Shown here piece by piece: positions 46,411-56,296 of a stretch of 64,000 nucleotides of DNA. Position 1 is the first letter of the stretch. Each line of letters begins with the position of its first letter. The position numbers and the translations under genes are program-made. The DNA lies in contig NZ_JAKKOQ010000008.1 of NCBI RefSeq assembly GCF_021738965.1, forward strand, positions 186,001 to 250,000, written 5' to 3'. The notes under the pieces are model-generated. The model had not been told where the DNA came from. It did no database searches and was given only the letters and a program-made list of their open reading frames with translations. The DNA is from Gordonia zhenghanii. GTDB lineage: Bacteria; Actinomycetota; Actinomycetes; Mycobacteriales; Mycobacteriaceae.

Positions 46411-46481
46411 AGCGGATGGCGGGATTCGAACCCACGTAGACGGTTTTGCAGACCGCTGCTTAGCCTCTCAGCCACACCCGC
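46411..46481 (-). tRNA. tRNA-Cys (anticodon GCA)
   Basis: 71 nt on the minus strand: acceptor GCGGGTG with CATCCGC (one G-T), anticodon stem GCGGT/ACCGT around CTGCAAA (anticodon GCA), T arm GTGGG-TTCGAAT-CCCGC and discriminator U73, which is typical of tRNA-Cys. CCA is not encoded, unlike the neighbouring tRNA-Val. Confidence 0.95.
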
Positions 46482-46645
46482 GTGCAACGCCTCCGACTCT
46501 GCTCGACACCACCGATCTCGTCCAGGGTTTCGCGCACCGGTGCGCGGATCTGGCAAATCCGGAACGATCTGCCGACCTGCGACGACACCCGGTGTGATCG
46601 ATTCGCAACCCCATTTCCCTTGAAACGGATGTGGTTCATGTTGTC

Positions 46646-46651
46646 TACTGT
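46646..46651 (+). promoter_or_regulatory. -10 box of a leaderless promoter for the SGNH hydrolase gene
   Basis: TACTGT with 7 nt (GGCTATT) to GTG 46659. This decided the start over ATG 46629 and 46638, which lie upstream of the box. Confidence 0.5.
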
Positions 46652-46658
46652 GGCTATT

Positions 46659-47525
46659 GTGACTACAAAGAATGAGTTCCGTTCCGCTTCACGTCGACCG
46701 ACGTGGCGCCTTCGCGCCGCCGCATCGGTAGGCGCCGTCACCGTCGCCGCCACGTTGGCAACGGTCGCTCCCGGGCAGGCCACGGCCGAACCGACGATCG
46801 GCGAACTCATGGACAGCGCGGGAAACGTACTGCAGGAACTGCCGATCGACCCGAACGGCTCCAGCGATCTGACCTCGTTGTTCGATCTGCTCACCCCTGC
46901 GAAGCCCGGCACCCCGAACACGCCGACCACCGAGCGACGCACTTCGTGCACCCAGGTGACGCAGATCGGCGACTCCACGTCTGTCGGCGTCGACAGCGCG
47001 TCCAAGGTAGCTGCACCCGCAGATCGTCTCACCGCCCAATACGAGCGCGTCGGCGTCAAGAACGTCACCCTCGACGCGGGCGGCGGGCGCTCCATCGTCG
47101 AGAAGGTCGACGGTGAGCCCAACGGACTCGACGCCGTCGACACCGCGCTGGCCCGTGGCGACCGCGGATGTTGGGTGATCGCGTTGGGCATCAACGACGC
47201 CGCCAACATCGCGAAGGGCTCGAAGGTCACCGCCGACGAGCGGATCGACCGCATGATGAAGAAGCTCACGGACCAGAACGTGCTGTGGCCGACTGTGATG
47301 ACGAACGATCCGAGCAACTCGGCGTACGCGAAGAAGAACATGACGGCGTTCAACGACGCCCTCGAGCGCGCCGCTGACCGCTACCCGAACCTGAAGGTCT
47401 ACGACTTCGCCGCCGAAGCCCAGCCCACCTGGTACGCCGACGACGGAATCCACTTCAACGCCACCGGTGCGACACAGCGCAACCGCCTCTTCGCGACAGC
47501 ACTGGCCACCGCGTTCCGCGACTGA
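46659..47525 (+). CDS. Secreted SGNH/GDSL-family hydrolase
   Basis: A 288-aa exported hydrolase. The N-terminus has a twin-basic region (SRRPTWRLRAA), a hydrophobic core and a likely signal peptidase site after ATA (residue 43). The catalytic block I is IGDST with Ser106, the Gly/Asn oxyanion residues are in ALGIND (Asn179), and the Asp-x-x-His pair is DGIHF (Asp262, His265). Two cysteines (97 and 171) could form a disulfide. Such enzymes are esterases or deacylases acting on cell-wall or environmental esters; the substrate is unknown. No lipobox, so it is released or wall-associated. Confidence 0.83.
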   Translation: MTTKNEFRSASRRPTWRLRAAASVGAVTVAATLATVAPGQATAEPTIGELMDSAGNVLQELPIDPNGSSDLTSLFDLLTPAKPGTPNTPTTERRTSCTQVTQIGDSTSVGVDSASKVAAPADRLTAQYERVGVKNVTLDAGGGRSIVEKVDGEPNGLDAVDTALARGDRGCWVIALGINDAANIAKGSKVTADERIDRMMKKLTDQNVLWPTVMTNDPSNSAYAKKNMTAFNDALERAADRYPNLKVYDFAAEAQPTWYADDGIHFNATGATQRNRLFATALATAFRD

Positions 47526-47541
47526 GTCAGCGCAGCACGAT

Positions 47542-48030
47542 TCAGCTGCGGGCGGTGAATGCCGCCGTCCAAGTGTCCTCGGTGCGCGCCTCGCCGGGGC
47601 CCACCATGGAGGAATGCCGAATCAATCCGTCACGACCGACGAGAAAAGTGCCGCGGTTGGAGTATCCGCGCTGCTCGTCGAGCACGCCGTAACTGCGCGC
47701 GACCTCGCCGTGCGGCCAGAAGTCCGACAAGATCGGGAACAGATACCCCTGCGCCGACGACCAGACCTTATGCGTCGGCGGCGGGCCGACCGACACTGCG
47801 ACGGTCGTCAAAGTGTCGTCGGAGAACCGCGGAAGATTGTCGCGGATGTGCCCGAGTTCGCCTTCGCAGGTTCCGGTGAACGCAAGCGGGAAGAAGACGG
47901 CGAGAACGTCGCCGTGTTCACGTAGGCCCGAGAGCGAGACCCGTCGATTGTTCTGGTCGCGCAACTCGAAATCCGGCGCGACCGACCCCACCGGAATGGG
48001 GCCGGCGACAGCGGTGCCGGAACTTGTCAT
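47542..48030 (-). CDS. ahpE: Peroxiredoxin, AhpE family
   Basis: A 162-aa thioredoxin-fold peroxidase, like M. tuberculosis AhpE (Rv2238c, 153 aa). The peroxidatic site is P48-L-A-F-T52-G-T-C55. No resolving cysteine is present, so it is a 1-Cys type probably reduced by mycoredoxin or mycothiol. The conserved active-site Arg lies in the YSNRGTFLV region. The ATG overlaps the stop of the DUF3052 gene (ATGA), as in mycobacteria where Rv2239c precedes ahpE. Confidence 0.92.
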   Translation of the reverse strand: MTSSGTAVAGPIPVGSVAPDFELRDQNNRRVSLSGLREHGDVLAVFFPLAFTGTCEGELGHIRDNLPRFSDDTLTTVAVSVGPPPTHKVWSSAQGYLFPILSDFWPHGEVARSYGVLDEQRGYSNRGTFLVGRDGLIRHSSMVGPGEARTEDTWTAAFTARS

Positions 48031-48446
48031 GCCTTCTTGCCCGACCGAGCCTTCGGTGTCACCAGTCGTGCGCCGGACCAGTCGTCCAGATTCACGATGG
48101 ATGTCTGTGTCAGACCTGCGGTCGGTGCGGCTTCAGCGATGACAGCTGGATCGACGTGACCGTCGAGACCGGTTTTCGGCGACAGAACCCAGACGTATCC
48201 GCCTTCGGCCAACGGACCGATGGCGTCCATCAGCTCGTCGACCAGGTCTCCGTCGTCGTCACGCCACCACAGGATCACTGCGTCGACGACGTCGATAGCG
48301 TCCTCGTCGAGCATCTCTGCGTCGATTGCGTCTTCGATGTCGGCCCTCAGGTCGTCATCGGTGTCTTCGTCCCAACCACGCTCTTGAATCACCATTCCGT
48401 TGGTGAATCCGAGCTTGCTCGCCTTGTCGTCTGTGGCGGCTACCAC
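48027..48446 (-). CDS. DUF3052 family protein
   Basis: A 139-aa acidic soluble protein of unknown function (M. tuberculosis Rv2239c homologue). Conserved segments: KLGFTNGMVIQERGWDED, DADVVDAVILWWRDDDGDL-like region (actual IDVVDAVILWWRDDDGDL), GYVWVLSPKTGLDGHVDP and TIVNLDDW-like QTSIVNLDDWSGARLV. GTG 48446 is preceded by GGGAGGA. Coupled by a 4-nt overlap to the peroxiredoxin gene, which suggests a role in the same stress response, though this is inference. Confidence 0.85.
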   Translation of the reverse strand: MVAATDDKASKLGFTNGMVIQERGWDEDTDDDLRADIEDAIDAEMLDEDAIDVVDAVILWWRDDDGDLVDELMDAIGPLAEGGYVWVLSPKTGLDGHVDPAVIAEAAPTAGLTQTSIVNLDDWSGARLVTPKARSGKKA

Positions 48447-48576
48447 CGCGTGAGTCCTCCCGATCGCTGTTCTGATTCCACGTCCGCCGAAGCGAGACGT
48501 AAGGCAAGCGTAGAGGGTTCGGCCGGTATTCGACAGCAGACACCCATGTCCGGGACCAAGTATCTGCTTCCGGCGA

Positions 48577-49095
48577 TCACTGCGTCGGCAGGTATTCGGC
48601 ACACCCGTCGAGCGCCGCGCTCCGCTTGTCGTCCCACTCGTCGGAGGCGCGATTGAGGCCGGCACGCTGCTTGCGCCCGATCCGCTCGGCGAGCTTCTCT
48701 GAACTGTCGACGAACTCCGAGACGTCATCGACGAGGTCGGTCGGCGTCGCAGGCGAGACGGCCTTTCGGACGACGTCGGCGCCGGTCTCGAGAGTCTCGA
48801 CCGCCCAGCGATCCTCTGATCCGACACTCTCGTACGACTGCGTCTTGTTGAGTTGCTTCATGAAGGTGTTGTAGTCACGGACCATCACACCCGCCGACGT
48901 GATCACTTGGCGGCACACTTGAATCGCGGCCACCCGCTCCACGTCGGATCGCTCCGCAGACGGCGCGCCCGCCGACACGTCCGACACCGACTCGGCCGAC
49001 GCCGGCACGGTCGAGGAATCGTCGGAGCACCCCGTGATCAGCATCGCGGCCGCTAGCAACGCCACCCCGACGACGGCTGATCGAACGCCTTTCAT
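48577..49095 (-). CDS. Putative lipoprotein, unknown function
   Basis: A 172-aa protein with a signal peptide ending in lipobox LITGC (Cys23), then a Ser/Ala/Asp-rich linker and a helical domain with conserved-looking tryptophans (DRWAVETLETGADVV, ASDEWDDKRSAALDGC). Two further cysteines (near residues 61 and 165) might bridge. It occupies the position of M. tuberculosis Rv2240c beside aceE. Function not recognised. The 224-nt gap to aceE shows a small hairpin (GCACCG/CGGTGC, 49275-49296) near the aceE ribosome site and no other feature. Confidence 0.75.
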   Translation of the reverse strand: MKGVRSAVVGVALLAAAMLITGCSDDSSTVPASAESVSDVSAGAPSAERSDVERVAAIQVCRQVITSAGVMVRDYNTFMKQLNKTQSYESVGSEDRWAVETLETGADVVRKAVSPATPTDLVDDVSEFVDSSEKLAERIGRKQRAGLNRASDEWDDKRSAALDGCAEYLPTQ

Positions 49096-49319
49096 GCGAC
49101 TCCCCCTGGCGTAGACACGAATGGTTTGAGGTTACCGCAGAGTAGAACGTGTGACTCGGCACATCGTTCTCCGAGCACCGTGATTTGAGGCACCATGGAA
49201 CCGAGAGTGCGCAAGAATCCTTGAGTACTCCAAACGAATTCGACCGTCACCACCCCGACGGCCATGTGAGATGTGCACCGCAGACCATCACGGTGCGCTA
49301 GAGGAAGATTGGTGGATAA

Positions 49320-52094
49320 GTGACTGACCTGACCACGAGCACACCGAGCACCGGAGCGCGGTCGAGCCGCGTCAAGGTGATCCGCGACGGTGTGGCGTCC
49401 TACCTCGCCGACAGCGACCCTTCGGAGACCGACGAGTGGCTCGAATCGTTCGACGCGATGCTGAGTAACGCGGGCCCCGAACGCGCGAGATATCTGATGC
49501 TCCGCATGCTCGAGCGCGCCGACGACAAGCGTGTCGTCCTGCCGCAACTGACGTCGACCGACTACGTCAACACGATTCCCACGGATCTGGAACCCGAGTT
49601 CCCCGGCGACGAGGACATGGAGCGCCGCTTCCGCGCATACATCCGGTGGAACGCCGCGGTCATGGTCCACCGAGCCCAGCGACCGGGCATCGGCGTCGGC
49701 GGCCACATCTCGACGTACGCGTCGTCGGCGTCGCTCTACGAGGTCGGCTTCAACCACTTCTTCCGCGGTCTCGACCATCCGGGCGGCGGCGACCAGTTGT
49801 TCATCCAGGGCCACGCCTCCCCCGGCATCTACGCACGCGCGTTCCTCGAAGGCCGCATCGACGAGCACCGCATGGACGGATTTCGACAGGAGCACAGTCA
49901 CGCGGGCCTGGGCGGCGGCCTCCCGTCGTACCCGCACCCGAGGCTGATGCCCGAGTTCTGGCAGTTCCCGACTGTGTCGATGGGCATCGGCCCGATGAAT
50001 GCCATCTACCAGGCACGGTTCAATAAATACCTGCGGCTCAACGGCATCAAGGACACCTCCGAACAGCACGTGTGGGCATTCCTCGGCGACGGCGAGATGG
50101 ACGAGCCGGAGTCGCGCGGACTCGCACAGGTCGCGGCGTCCGATCACCTCGATAACCTGACGTTCGTCGTCAACTGCAACCTGCAGCGCCTCGACGGCCC
50201 GGTTCGCGGAAACGGGAAGATCATCCAGGAACTGGAGTCGTTCTTCCGGGGTGCAGGCTGGAACGTCATCAAGGTCGTCTGGGGTCGCGAGTGGGACGAC
50301 CTCCTGCAGGCCGACCAGGACGGCGCCTTGGTCAATTTGATGAACAAGACGTCCGACGGCGACTACCAGACCTACCGCGCCAACGACGGCGGCTTCATCC
50401 GCGACAACTTCTTCGGACGGGATCCCCGCACCAAGGAACTCGTCAAGGACTACACCGACCAGGACATCTGGAACCTCAAGCGCGGCGGCCACGACTACCG
50501 CAAGATCTTCGCCGCCTACCAGGCCGCGATGAATCACAAGGGACAGCCGACCGTCATCCTGGCGCACACGATCAAGGGCTACACGCTGGGCGAGCACTTC
50601 GAGGGACGCAATGCGACCCACCAGATGAAGAAGATGACCCTCGACGATCTGAAGGCGTTCCGCGATACGACGCGCGTTCCGATCTCGGACGCGCAACTCG
50701 AGTCCGACCCGTACCTGCCGCCGTATTACCACCCGGGCGTCGATTCGCCGGAGGCCCAATATCTGCTCGAGCGTCGGAGCACGCTCGGCGGATTCCTCCC
50801 GCGACGCCACATGACTCCGGAGCCGTTGCGGCCCGACACCACGCGCGCTCTCAAAGCGGTCGCCGGCGGCTCGGGCAAGCAGCAGGTCGCCACGACGATG
50901 GCACTGGTCCGCATCTTCAAGGAGTTGATGCGCGACAAGGAGATCGGCAAGCGGATCGTGCCGATCATCCCGGACGAAGCCCGCACGTTCGGCATGGACT
51001 CCTGGTTCCCGACATTGAAGATCTACAACCCGAACGGACAGCACTACCGGTCGGTCGACGCGGAACTGATGCTCGCGTACAAGGAGGCCGAGAACGGCCG
51101 AATCATGCACGAAGGCATCAATGAGGCTGGCTCCACCGCATGCTTCACCGCGGTGGGGACGTCGTACGCCACGCACAACGAGCCGATGATCCCGCTGTAC
51201 ATCTTCTATTCGATGTTCGGTTTCCAGCGGACCGGCGACGGACTGTGGGCCGCGGCCGACCAGATGGCCCACGGCTTCGTGATCGGTGCGACCGCAGGCC
51301 GCACAACGCTCACCGGTGAGGGCCTGCAGCATGCGGACGGCCACTCGCACCTGATCGCCGCAACCAACCCGGGCGTCGTCGCGTACGACCCGGCGTTCGG
51401 CTACGAACTCGCGCACATCGTCGACGACGGTCTGCGCCGCATGTACGGACTGGATCCGGAGAAGGTGTACTACTACATCACCGTCTACAACGAGCCGATC
51501 CACCAGCCGGCCGAGCCCGCAGACCTCGACGTCGCGGGTGTCCTGAAGGGCATCTACCTGCATCGTCCGGCCGAGGGCGACCACGACCAACGGGCAGGCA
51601 TCCTCGCCTCCGGCATCACGATGAACGACGCGATCGAAGCGCAGCGCCTACTCGCAGCCGACTGGAACGTCGCTGCGGACGTGTACTCGGTGACCTCATG
51701 GAACGAGCTCGCGCGTGACGGAATCGCTTGTGACCGTGAGGAACTGCGCGAAGGCACAGTCCGGACGCCGTACGTCACCGAGGTGCTGAGCCAGCGCTCC
51801 GGCCCGTTCGTTGCGGCCTCGGACTACATGCGTGGCGTCCAGGAGCAGATCCGCGCGTACGTACCGGGCACCTACCTGACGCTCGGTGCAGACGGCTTCG
51901 GGTTCTCCGACACGCGATCGGCCGCTCGCCGGTACTTCAACATCGACGCGGCGTCGATCGCCGTCGGCGTGCTCGTCGCCCTGGCGCGGGACGGAAAGAT
52001 CGATCGCTCCGTCGCCTCGGATGCCGCCACGAAGTACCAGATCACCGATCCGATGGCGGCCCCGGTGTCCACGGCCGACCCCGGCGTCGCCTGA
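49320..52094 (+). CDS. aceE: Pyruvate dehydrogenase E1 component AceE (homodimeric type)
   Basis: A 924-aa thiamine-diphosphate enzyme, similar along its length to M. tuberculosis AceE (Rv2241). It decarboxylates pyruvate and passes acetyl to the lipoyl domains of DlaT (17.4 kb). The ThDP motif is [12 protein letters not shown] through VVNCNLQ (residues about 257-290). Other conserved pieces are [46 protein letters not shown] and the C-terminal domain [20 protein letters not shown] 49320 starts MTDLTTST. Followed by a terminator at 52113-52147, so it is transcribed separately from mabR. Confidence 0.96.
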   Translation: MTDLTTSTPSTGARSSRVKVIRDGVASYLADSDPSETDEWLESFDAMLSNAGPERARYLMLRMLERADDKRVVLPQLTSTDYVNTIPTDLEPEFPGDEDMERRFRAYIRWNAAVMVHRAQRPGIGVGGHISTYASSASLYEVGFNHFFRGLDHPGGGDQLFIQGHASPGIYARAFLEGRIDEHRMDGFRQEHSHAGLGGGLPSYPHPRLMPEFWQFPTVSMGIGPMNAIYQARFNKYLRLNGIKDTSEQHVWAFLGDGEMDEPESRGLAQVAASDHLDNLTFVVNCNLQRLDGPVRGNGKIIQELESFFRGAGWNVIKVVWGREWDDLLQADQDGALVNLMNKTSDGDYQTYRANDGGFIRDNFFGRDPRTKELVKDYTDQDIWNLKRGGHDYRKIFAAYQAAMNHKGQPTVILAHTIKGYTLGEHFEGRNATHQMKKMTLDDLKAFRDTTRVPISDAQLESDPYLPPYYHPGVDSPEAQYLLERRSTLGGFLPRRHMTPEPLRPDTTRALKAVAGGSGKQQVATTMALVRIFKELMRDKEIGKRIVPIIPDEARTFGMDSWFPTLKIYNPNGQHYRSVDAELMLAYKEAENGRIMHEGINEAGSTACFTAVGTSYATHNEPMIPLYIFYSMFGFQRTGDGLWAAADQMAHGFVIGATAGRTTLTGEGLQHADGHSHLIAATNPGVVAYDPAFGYELAHIVDDGLRRMYGLDPEKVYYYITVYNEPIHQPAEPADLDVAGVLKGIYLHRPAEGDHDQRAGILASGITMNDAIEAQRLLAADWNVAADVYSVTSWNELARDGIACDREELREGTVRTPYVTEVLSQRSGPFVAASDYMRGVQEQIRAYVPGTYLTLGADGFGFSDTRSAARRYFNIDAASIAVGVLVALARDGKIDRSVASDAATKYQITDPMAAPVSTADPGVA

Positions 52095-52112
52095 TCTGCA
52101 GTCGCGACCGAC

Positions 52113-52147
52113 ACGACGCCGTCACCGGGATCCGGTGGCGGCGTCGT
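52113..52147 (+). terminator. Terminator hairpin after aceE
   Basis: 16-bp arms (ACGACGCCGTCACCGG at 52113-52128, complement at 52132-52147 with one wobble) and a 3-nt loop, 18 nt past the aceE stop. Confidence 0.8.
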
Positions 52148-52202
52148 ACGTCCTGGCCGGGGTCCTACGCGGCGCTCGACCCTCGCAACGAGCCATCAGC
52201 GT

Positions 52203-52208
52203 TACATT
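52203..52208 (+). promoter_or_regulatory. -10 box of a leaderless mabR promoter
   Basis: TACATT with 6 nt (GGTGAC) to GTG 52215. Confidence 0.55.
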
Positions 52209-52214
52209 GGTGAC

Positions 52215-53471
52215 GTGTCCGACCAACCGCTGAAGTCCACCCGCGCAACCGACGTGTTCGCCGACAAAGGTGCGCACGTCCCGGCGCCGGCGACGGTGCA
52301 CGATGCACTGCCCGATACGTTGTTGCGTCGAATGAAGCAGTACAGCGGCCGCTTGGCGACCGAAGCCGTGCACTCGATGTCCGACCAGCTCCCCTACTTC
52401 AGCGAGCTCGACGCAGCGCAGCGCGCGAGCGTCCAACTCGTCGTACAGACGGCCGTCGTCAACTTCGTCGAATGGATCCAGGACCCCGAGGGCAACGTGA
52501 AGTTCACGGTGCAGGCTTTCCAGGTGGTCCCCCAGGATCTGGCGCGCCGCATCACGCTGTTGCAGACCGTCGAGATGGTCCGCGTGGCAATGGAGTTCTT
52601 CGAGAAGTGGCTTCCGCTCCTCGCTCGCAACGACGCCCAACTGCGTGCGCTCACCGAGTCGGTGCTCCGATACGGCCGCGAGATCGGATTCGCGGCGGCA
52701 GCGATCTATGCCGCGGCCGCCGAATCGCGCGGGGCCTGGGACTCGCGGATGGAGGCGCTCGTCGTCGACGCCGTCGTCCGCGGCGACGACGACGCGCAAC
52801 TCCTTTCCCGCGCGGCCGCGCTGAACTGGCCGAGCGACTCGCCTGCGACGGTGATCGTCGGAACGCCTCCGCCCGAGCAGAACGTGTCGGTGCCGATCGC
52901 CGTCCACACCACGGCGAAGCAGTACGACCGTGCGACGCTGTCCGTGGTGCAGGGCAGCACTCTCGTCGCCATCGTCGGCGGTTCACTGCGCCAGTCGGAT
53001 CGATTCCTCACTGACCTCCTGGAACACTTCGCCGACGGGCCCGTCGTGATCGGGCCGACCACCGCGAACCTCACCGCCGCTCACGCGTCGGCTGTGGAAG
53101 CTCTCGCCGGCGTGCGCGCGGTGACCGGCTGGCAGAGCGCCCCGCGCCCGGTCTACAGCTCCGATCTGCTCCCCGAGCGCGCTTTGAGCGGCGACGCCGA
53201 CGCCGTTCGAATGCTCATCGATTCGCTCGTCACTCCCCTCGGCGGCGACAACGACACCCTGATGGGCACCCTCGAGGCGTACCTCGATGCGGGCGGCTCC
53301 ATCGAGTCGTGCGCGCGCAAGCTTTACATCCACCCCAATACTGTTCGATACCGACTAAAAAAAGTGACCGACGTCACGGGTCGTGATCCAGGTAACCCTC
53401 GGGACGCCTACATCCTTCGTGTGGCCCTGACCGTCGGTCGGTTGACTCATTTTCAGCAAGAATCGCATTAA
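52215..53471 (+). CDS. mabR: PucR/CdaR-type transcriptional regulator, MabR orthologue
   Basis: A 418-aa regulator (M. tuberculosis MabR, Rv2242, 414 aa) encoded directly upstream of fabD. The N-terminal part (about 25-170) is a helical RsbRD-like sensor domain; the middle is a GGDEF-like CdaR domain; the C-terminus is a PucR-type helix-turn-helix (LEAYLDAGGSIESCARKLY, IHPNTVRYRLKKVTDVTG). MabR is reported to control the FAS-II operon in mycobacteria. A matching operator is present at 53592-53612. The gene ends in a stretch unusually rich in A/T for this window. Confidence 0.92.
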   Translation: MSDQPLKSTRATDVFADKGAHVPAPATVHDALPDTLLRRMKQYSGRLATEAVHSMSDQLPYFSELDAAQRASVQLVVQTAVVNFVEWIQDPEGNVKFTVQAFQVVPQDLARRITLLQTVEMVRVAMEFFEKWLPLLARNDAQLRALTESVLRYGREIGFAAAAIYAAAAESRGAWDSRMEALVVDAVVRGDDDAQLLSRAAALNWPSDSPATVIVGTPPPEQNVSVPIAVHTTAKQYDRATLSVVQGSTLVAIVGGSLRQSDRFLTDLLEHFADGPVVIGPTTANLTAAHASAVEALAGVRAVTGWQSAPRPVYSSDLLPERALSGDADAVRMLIDSLVTPLGGDNDTLMGTLEAYLDAGGSIESCARKLYIHPNTVRYRLKKVTDVTGRDPGNPRDAYILRVALTVGRLTHFQQESH

Positions 53472-53591
53472 ACAGCCACGTGAGTCACATGCGTTACACA
53501 TTGCGTGAGAAAGATCCGCACGTCCGGTACGTTTTTACCCAGGCGGTAACGGATAACGGGCCGATGACGATGAAGGTGCCACTCGTGACAC

Positions 53592-53612
53592 TTTTGTAGG
53601 AAACCTACAAAT
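53592..53612 (+). promoter_or_regulatory. Candidate MabR operator upstream of fabD
   Basis: TTTTGT-N9-ACAAAT, within which TTTGTAGG (53593-53600) and CCTACAAA (53604-53611) form a perfect 8-bp palindrome with a 3-nt spacer. It resembles the MabR site as I remember it (TTTTGT-N9-ACAAAA) and sits 67 bp before fabD in an unusually AT-rich 207-bp gap (53472-53678). Confidence 0.6.
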
Positions 53613-53678
53613 TTCATGGCCAAGGTTCATACGACTCAACACCCACACGGAGGGCCTTAAGGGTGTTCGCTTAGTCAC

Positions 53679-54590
53679 GTGCTTGCGATGCTTGCGCCCG
53701 GACAGGGCTCTCAGAAACCCGGAATGCTCGCCGAATGGCTTGAGCTTCCGGGAAACCGTGACCGTGTGGCCGCGTGGTCGGAGACGACTGGGCTCGACCT
53801 CGCGCGTCTCGGAACCACCGCTACGGCCGAGGAGATCACCGACACCGCGGTGACCCAGCCGCTCGTCGTCGTCGCCTCATTCCTCGCCTTCGACGAACTG
53901 ACCCGTCGCAACGGCCCACTCCCCGCAGACACCGTCGTGGCAGGCCATTCGGTCGGCGAACTCGCGGCTGCAGCCATCACCGGCGTGATCACCCCGGACG
54001 AGGCGGTCCGCCTCGCGGGCATCCGCGGCAGCGAGATGGCCAAGGCCTGCGCGCTCGAGCCCACGACGATGGCCGCCGTCCTCGGTGGCGACGAGGCCGC
54101 CGTCCTCTTGCACCTCGCTGGACTCGACCTGGTGCCGGCCAACCGGAATGCCAAGGGGCAGATCGTCGCAGCCGGAACGGTCGACGCGATCGACGAGTTG
54201 GCCGCCAACCCGCCGGAGAAGGCCCGGGTCCGGAAGCTCGCCGTCGCGGGCGCCTTCCACACCGAGTTCATGGCTCCCGCGCAGGAGGCGGTCGCTGCTG
54301 CTGCCGCCGAGATCGCCCCCGCCGATCCGACGCACACCCTGCTGTCGAACGCGGACGGAGAGCCCGTCGGCGACGGAGCCCTCGCCCTCAAGAAGCTCGT
54401 CACCCAGGTCACCAGCCCCGTACGGTGGGACCTCTGTTCGCAGACGATGCTCGCAACCGGCACCGATGCGATCGTCGAACTCGCCCCGGCCGGAACCCTC
54501 GTCGGTATCGCCAGGCGCGAACTCAAGGGCGTGCCCTCGCGCGCCGTCAACGTCCCCGCAGATCTGGAGGACGTCCCAGGACTTGGATAG
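53679..54590 (+). CDS. fabD: Malonyl-CoA:ACP transacylase FabD
   Basis: A 303-aa acyltransferase (M. tuberculosis 302 aa) that loads malonyl onto AcpM for meromycolate elongation. Motifs: APGQGSQKPGM, the nucleophile GHSVGE with Ser91, the substrate-binding region EMAKACALEPTTMAAVLGG (19), GAFHTEFM with the catalytic His, and VRWD. GTG 53679 gives MLAMLAPGQG, matching the mycobacterial start. First gene of the operon fabD-acpM-kasA-accD6. Confidence 0.95.
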   Translation: MLAMLAPGQGSQKPGMLAEWLELPGNRDRVAAWSETTGLDLARLGTTATAEEITDTAVTQPLVVVASFLAFDELTRRNGPLPADTVVAGHSVGELAAAAITGVITPDEAVRLAGIRGSEMAKACALEPTTMAAVLGGDEAAVLLHLAGLDLVPANRNAKGQIVAAGTVDAIDELAANPPEKARVRKLAVAGAFHTEFMAPAQEAVAAAAAEIAPADPTHTLLSNADGEPVGDGALALKKLVTQVTSPVRWDLCSQTMLATGTDAIVELAPAGTLVGIARRELKGVPSRAVNVPADLEDVPGLG

Positions 54591-54700
54591 CGGTCGGGTA
54601 ACCCCCGGCCACCGGAGAGTCGATCATCGACTTGTCCAGCAGCGAACCCGCTGATCTCCGGAAACACGCAAAGCAACACGAACTAGAAGGGAGCCACACA

Positions 54701-55003
54701 GTGGCTGCAACTCAGGAACAGCTCGTCGCCGGCATCGCCGAGATCATCGAAGAGGTCACCGGTATCGAGCCGTCGGAGGTCACCCTCGACAAGTCCTTCG
54801 TCGACGACCTGGACATCGACTCGCTGTCGATGGTCGAGATCGCCGTTCAGGTCGAGGACAAGTACGGCGTCAAGGTTCCCGATGAGGACCTCGCCGGACT
54901 GCGCACCGTCGGTGACACCGTCGCCTACGTCCAGAAGCTCGAGGCCGAGAACCCGGACACCGCTGCTGCTATCGCCGCCCAGATCGAGGCGAGCCAGTCC
55001 TGA
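54701..55003 (+). CDS. acpM: Meromycolate extension acyl carrier protein AcpM
   Basis: A 100-aa acyl carrier protein (M. tuberculosis AcpM 115 aa, with a longer C-terminal tail). The phosphopantetheine site is Ser41 in DIDSLSM. A C-terminal extension of about 18 residues beyond the ACP fold ([18 protein letters not shown]) is characteristic of AcpM. GTG 54701 has AGAAGGGAG upstream. The stop shares bases with the kasA start (TGATG). Confidence 0.95.
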   Translation: MAATQEQLVAGIAEIIEEVTGIEPSEVTLDKSFVDDLDIDSLSMVEIAVQVEDKYGVKVPDEDLAGLRTVGDTVAYVQKLEAENPDTAAAIAAQIEASQS

Positions 55004-56268
55004 TGACTGAGCTGCGTGACTTTTCCACTCGCGGTGGGGAGTTCCCCAGCGTCGTGGTGACCTCTATGGTCGCCACGACGTCACTGGGCGCCGACCTGGA
55101 CACGACCTGGGAAAATCTCGTCGCCGGTAAGTCCGGCATCCGCGAGCTCACCGACGAGTACGTCAGCAAGTACAACTTGCCGGTTCGTATCGGCGGCAAG
55201 CTCGTCGAGGATCCCACCCAGGAGGTCACCCGCATCGAGGCGCGCCGCATGGCGTACGTCGAGCGGGTCTCCCACATCATGAGCAAGCGTCTGTGGGCGC
55301 AGGCGGGTGAGCCGGAGGTCGATCGCGACCGTCTGGCCGTCGTGCTCGGCACCGGGATGGGCGGGGCCGACGCGATGATCGACGCCGACAACGCCATCAA
55401 GACGACCGGCAACTACCGCAAGGTGTCGCCGCTCGCGGTGTCGATGACGATGCCGAACGGCCCCGCGGCCGTCGCAGGCCTCAACGTCGGTGCACGCGCA
55501 GGTGTCATCACTCCGGTCTCTGCCTGCTCGTCGGGCGCCGAGGCCATCGCTCACGCCTGGCGGCACATCGTCTTCGGTGACGCCGACATGGTGGTGTGCG
55601 GCGGAGTCGAGGGACACATCGACGCGGTGCCGATCGCAGCGTTCTCGATGATGCGTGCCATGAGCACCCGCAACGACGACCCGGCAGCGGCGTCGCGTCC
55701 GTTCGACAAGGCACGTGACGGCTTCGTCTTCGGTGAAGCCGCCGCCATGCTGATCATCGAGCGGGAGGACCACGCCAAGGCGCGCGGTGCTCACATCCAC
55801 GCCCGACTTCTGGGCGCGGGCATCACGTCCGACGGCTTCCACCTGGTGGCTCCGGACCCGTCCGGTCAGGGCAATGCGCGGGCGATGACTCGCGCACTGC
55901 AGACCGCCGGGCTCGCGAAGTCGGACATCACGCATGTGAACGCGCATGCGACGTCGACTCCGATCGGCGACACCGCCGAGTCGGAGGGCATCCAGGCGGC
56001 CGTGGGCAACCATGCGGCCATCTACGCGCCGAAGTCGGCGCTGGGACATTCGATCGGCGCCGTCGGTGCTCTCGAAGCGGTCCTGACGATCAAGTCGGTG
56101 GAGGAGTCTGTCATTCCGCCGACGCTGAATCTCGAAGAGCTCGACCCGGAGTGCGGCGACATCGACGTCGTGCACGGTGAGCCTCGACGCGGACAGATCG
56201 ACTACGCGCTGAGCAACTCTTTCGGATTCGGAGGACACAACGTCGCATTGACGTTCGGTCGCTACTGA
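55003..56268 (+). CDS. kasA: Beta-ketoacyl-ACP synthase KasA
   Basis: A 421-aa condensing enzyme (KAS I/II; M. tuberculosis KasA 416 aa). Catalytic triad Cys175 (SACSSGAEA), His in [11 protein letters not shown] and His in GHSIGAVGA; the terminal [15 protein letters not shown] is the family glycine-rich loop. It elongates acyl-AcpM in mycolate precursor synthesis. In M. tuberculosis two paralogues, kasA and kasB, follow acpM; here accD6 comes 28 nt later, so only one is present at this locus. Confidence 0.95.
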   Translation: MTELRDFSTRGGEFPSVVVTSMVATTSLGADLDTTWENLVAGKSGIRELTDEYVSKYNLPVRIGGKLVEDPTQEVTRIEARRMAYVERVSHIMSKRLWAQAGEPEVDRDRLAVVLGTGMGGADAMIDADNAIKTTGNYRKVSPLAVSMTMPNGPAAVAGLNVGARAGVITPVSACSSGAEAIAHAWRHIVFGDADMVVCGGVEGHIDAVPIAAFSMMRAMSTRNDDPAAASRPFDKARDGFVFGEAAAMLIIEREDHAKARGAHIHARLLGAGITSDGFHLVAPDPSGQGNARAMTRALQTAGLAKSDITHVNAHATSTPIGDTAESEGIQAAVGNHAAIYAPKSALGHSIGAVGALEAVLTIKSVEESVIPPTLNLEELDPECGDIDVVHGEPRRGQIDYALSNSFGFGGHNVALTFGRY

Positions 56269-56296
56269 TTCACCTCCCCCGCATAGGAGTAAACCG

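Noticed and set aside
49092-51590. Open frame of 832 codons on the minus strand
   Set aside because: Antisense to aceE, whose protein is conserved end to end. Its sequence is Val/Arg/Asp-rich shadow of GC-rich codons, with no ribosome site or family motif.
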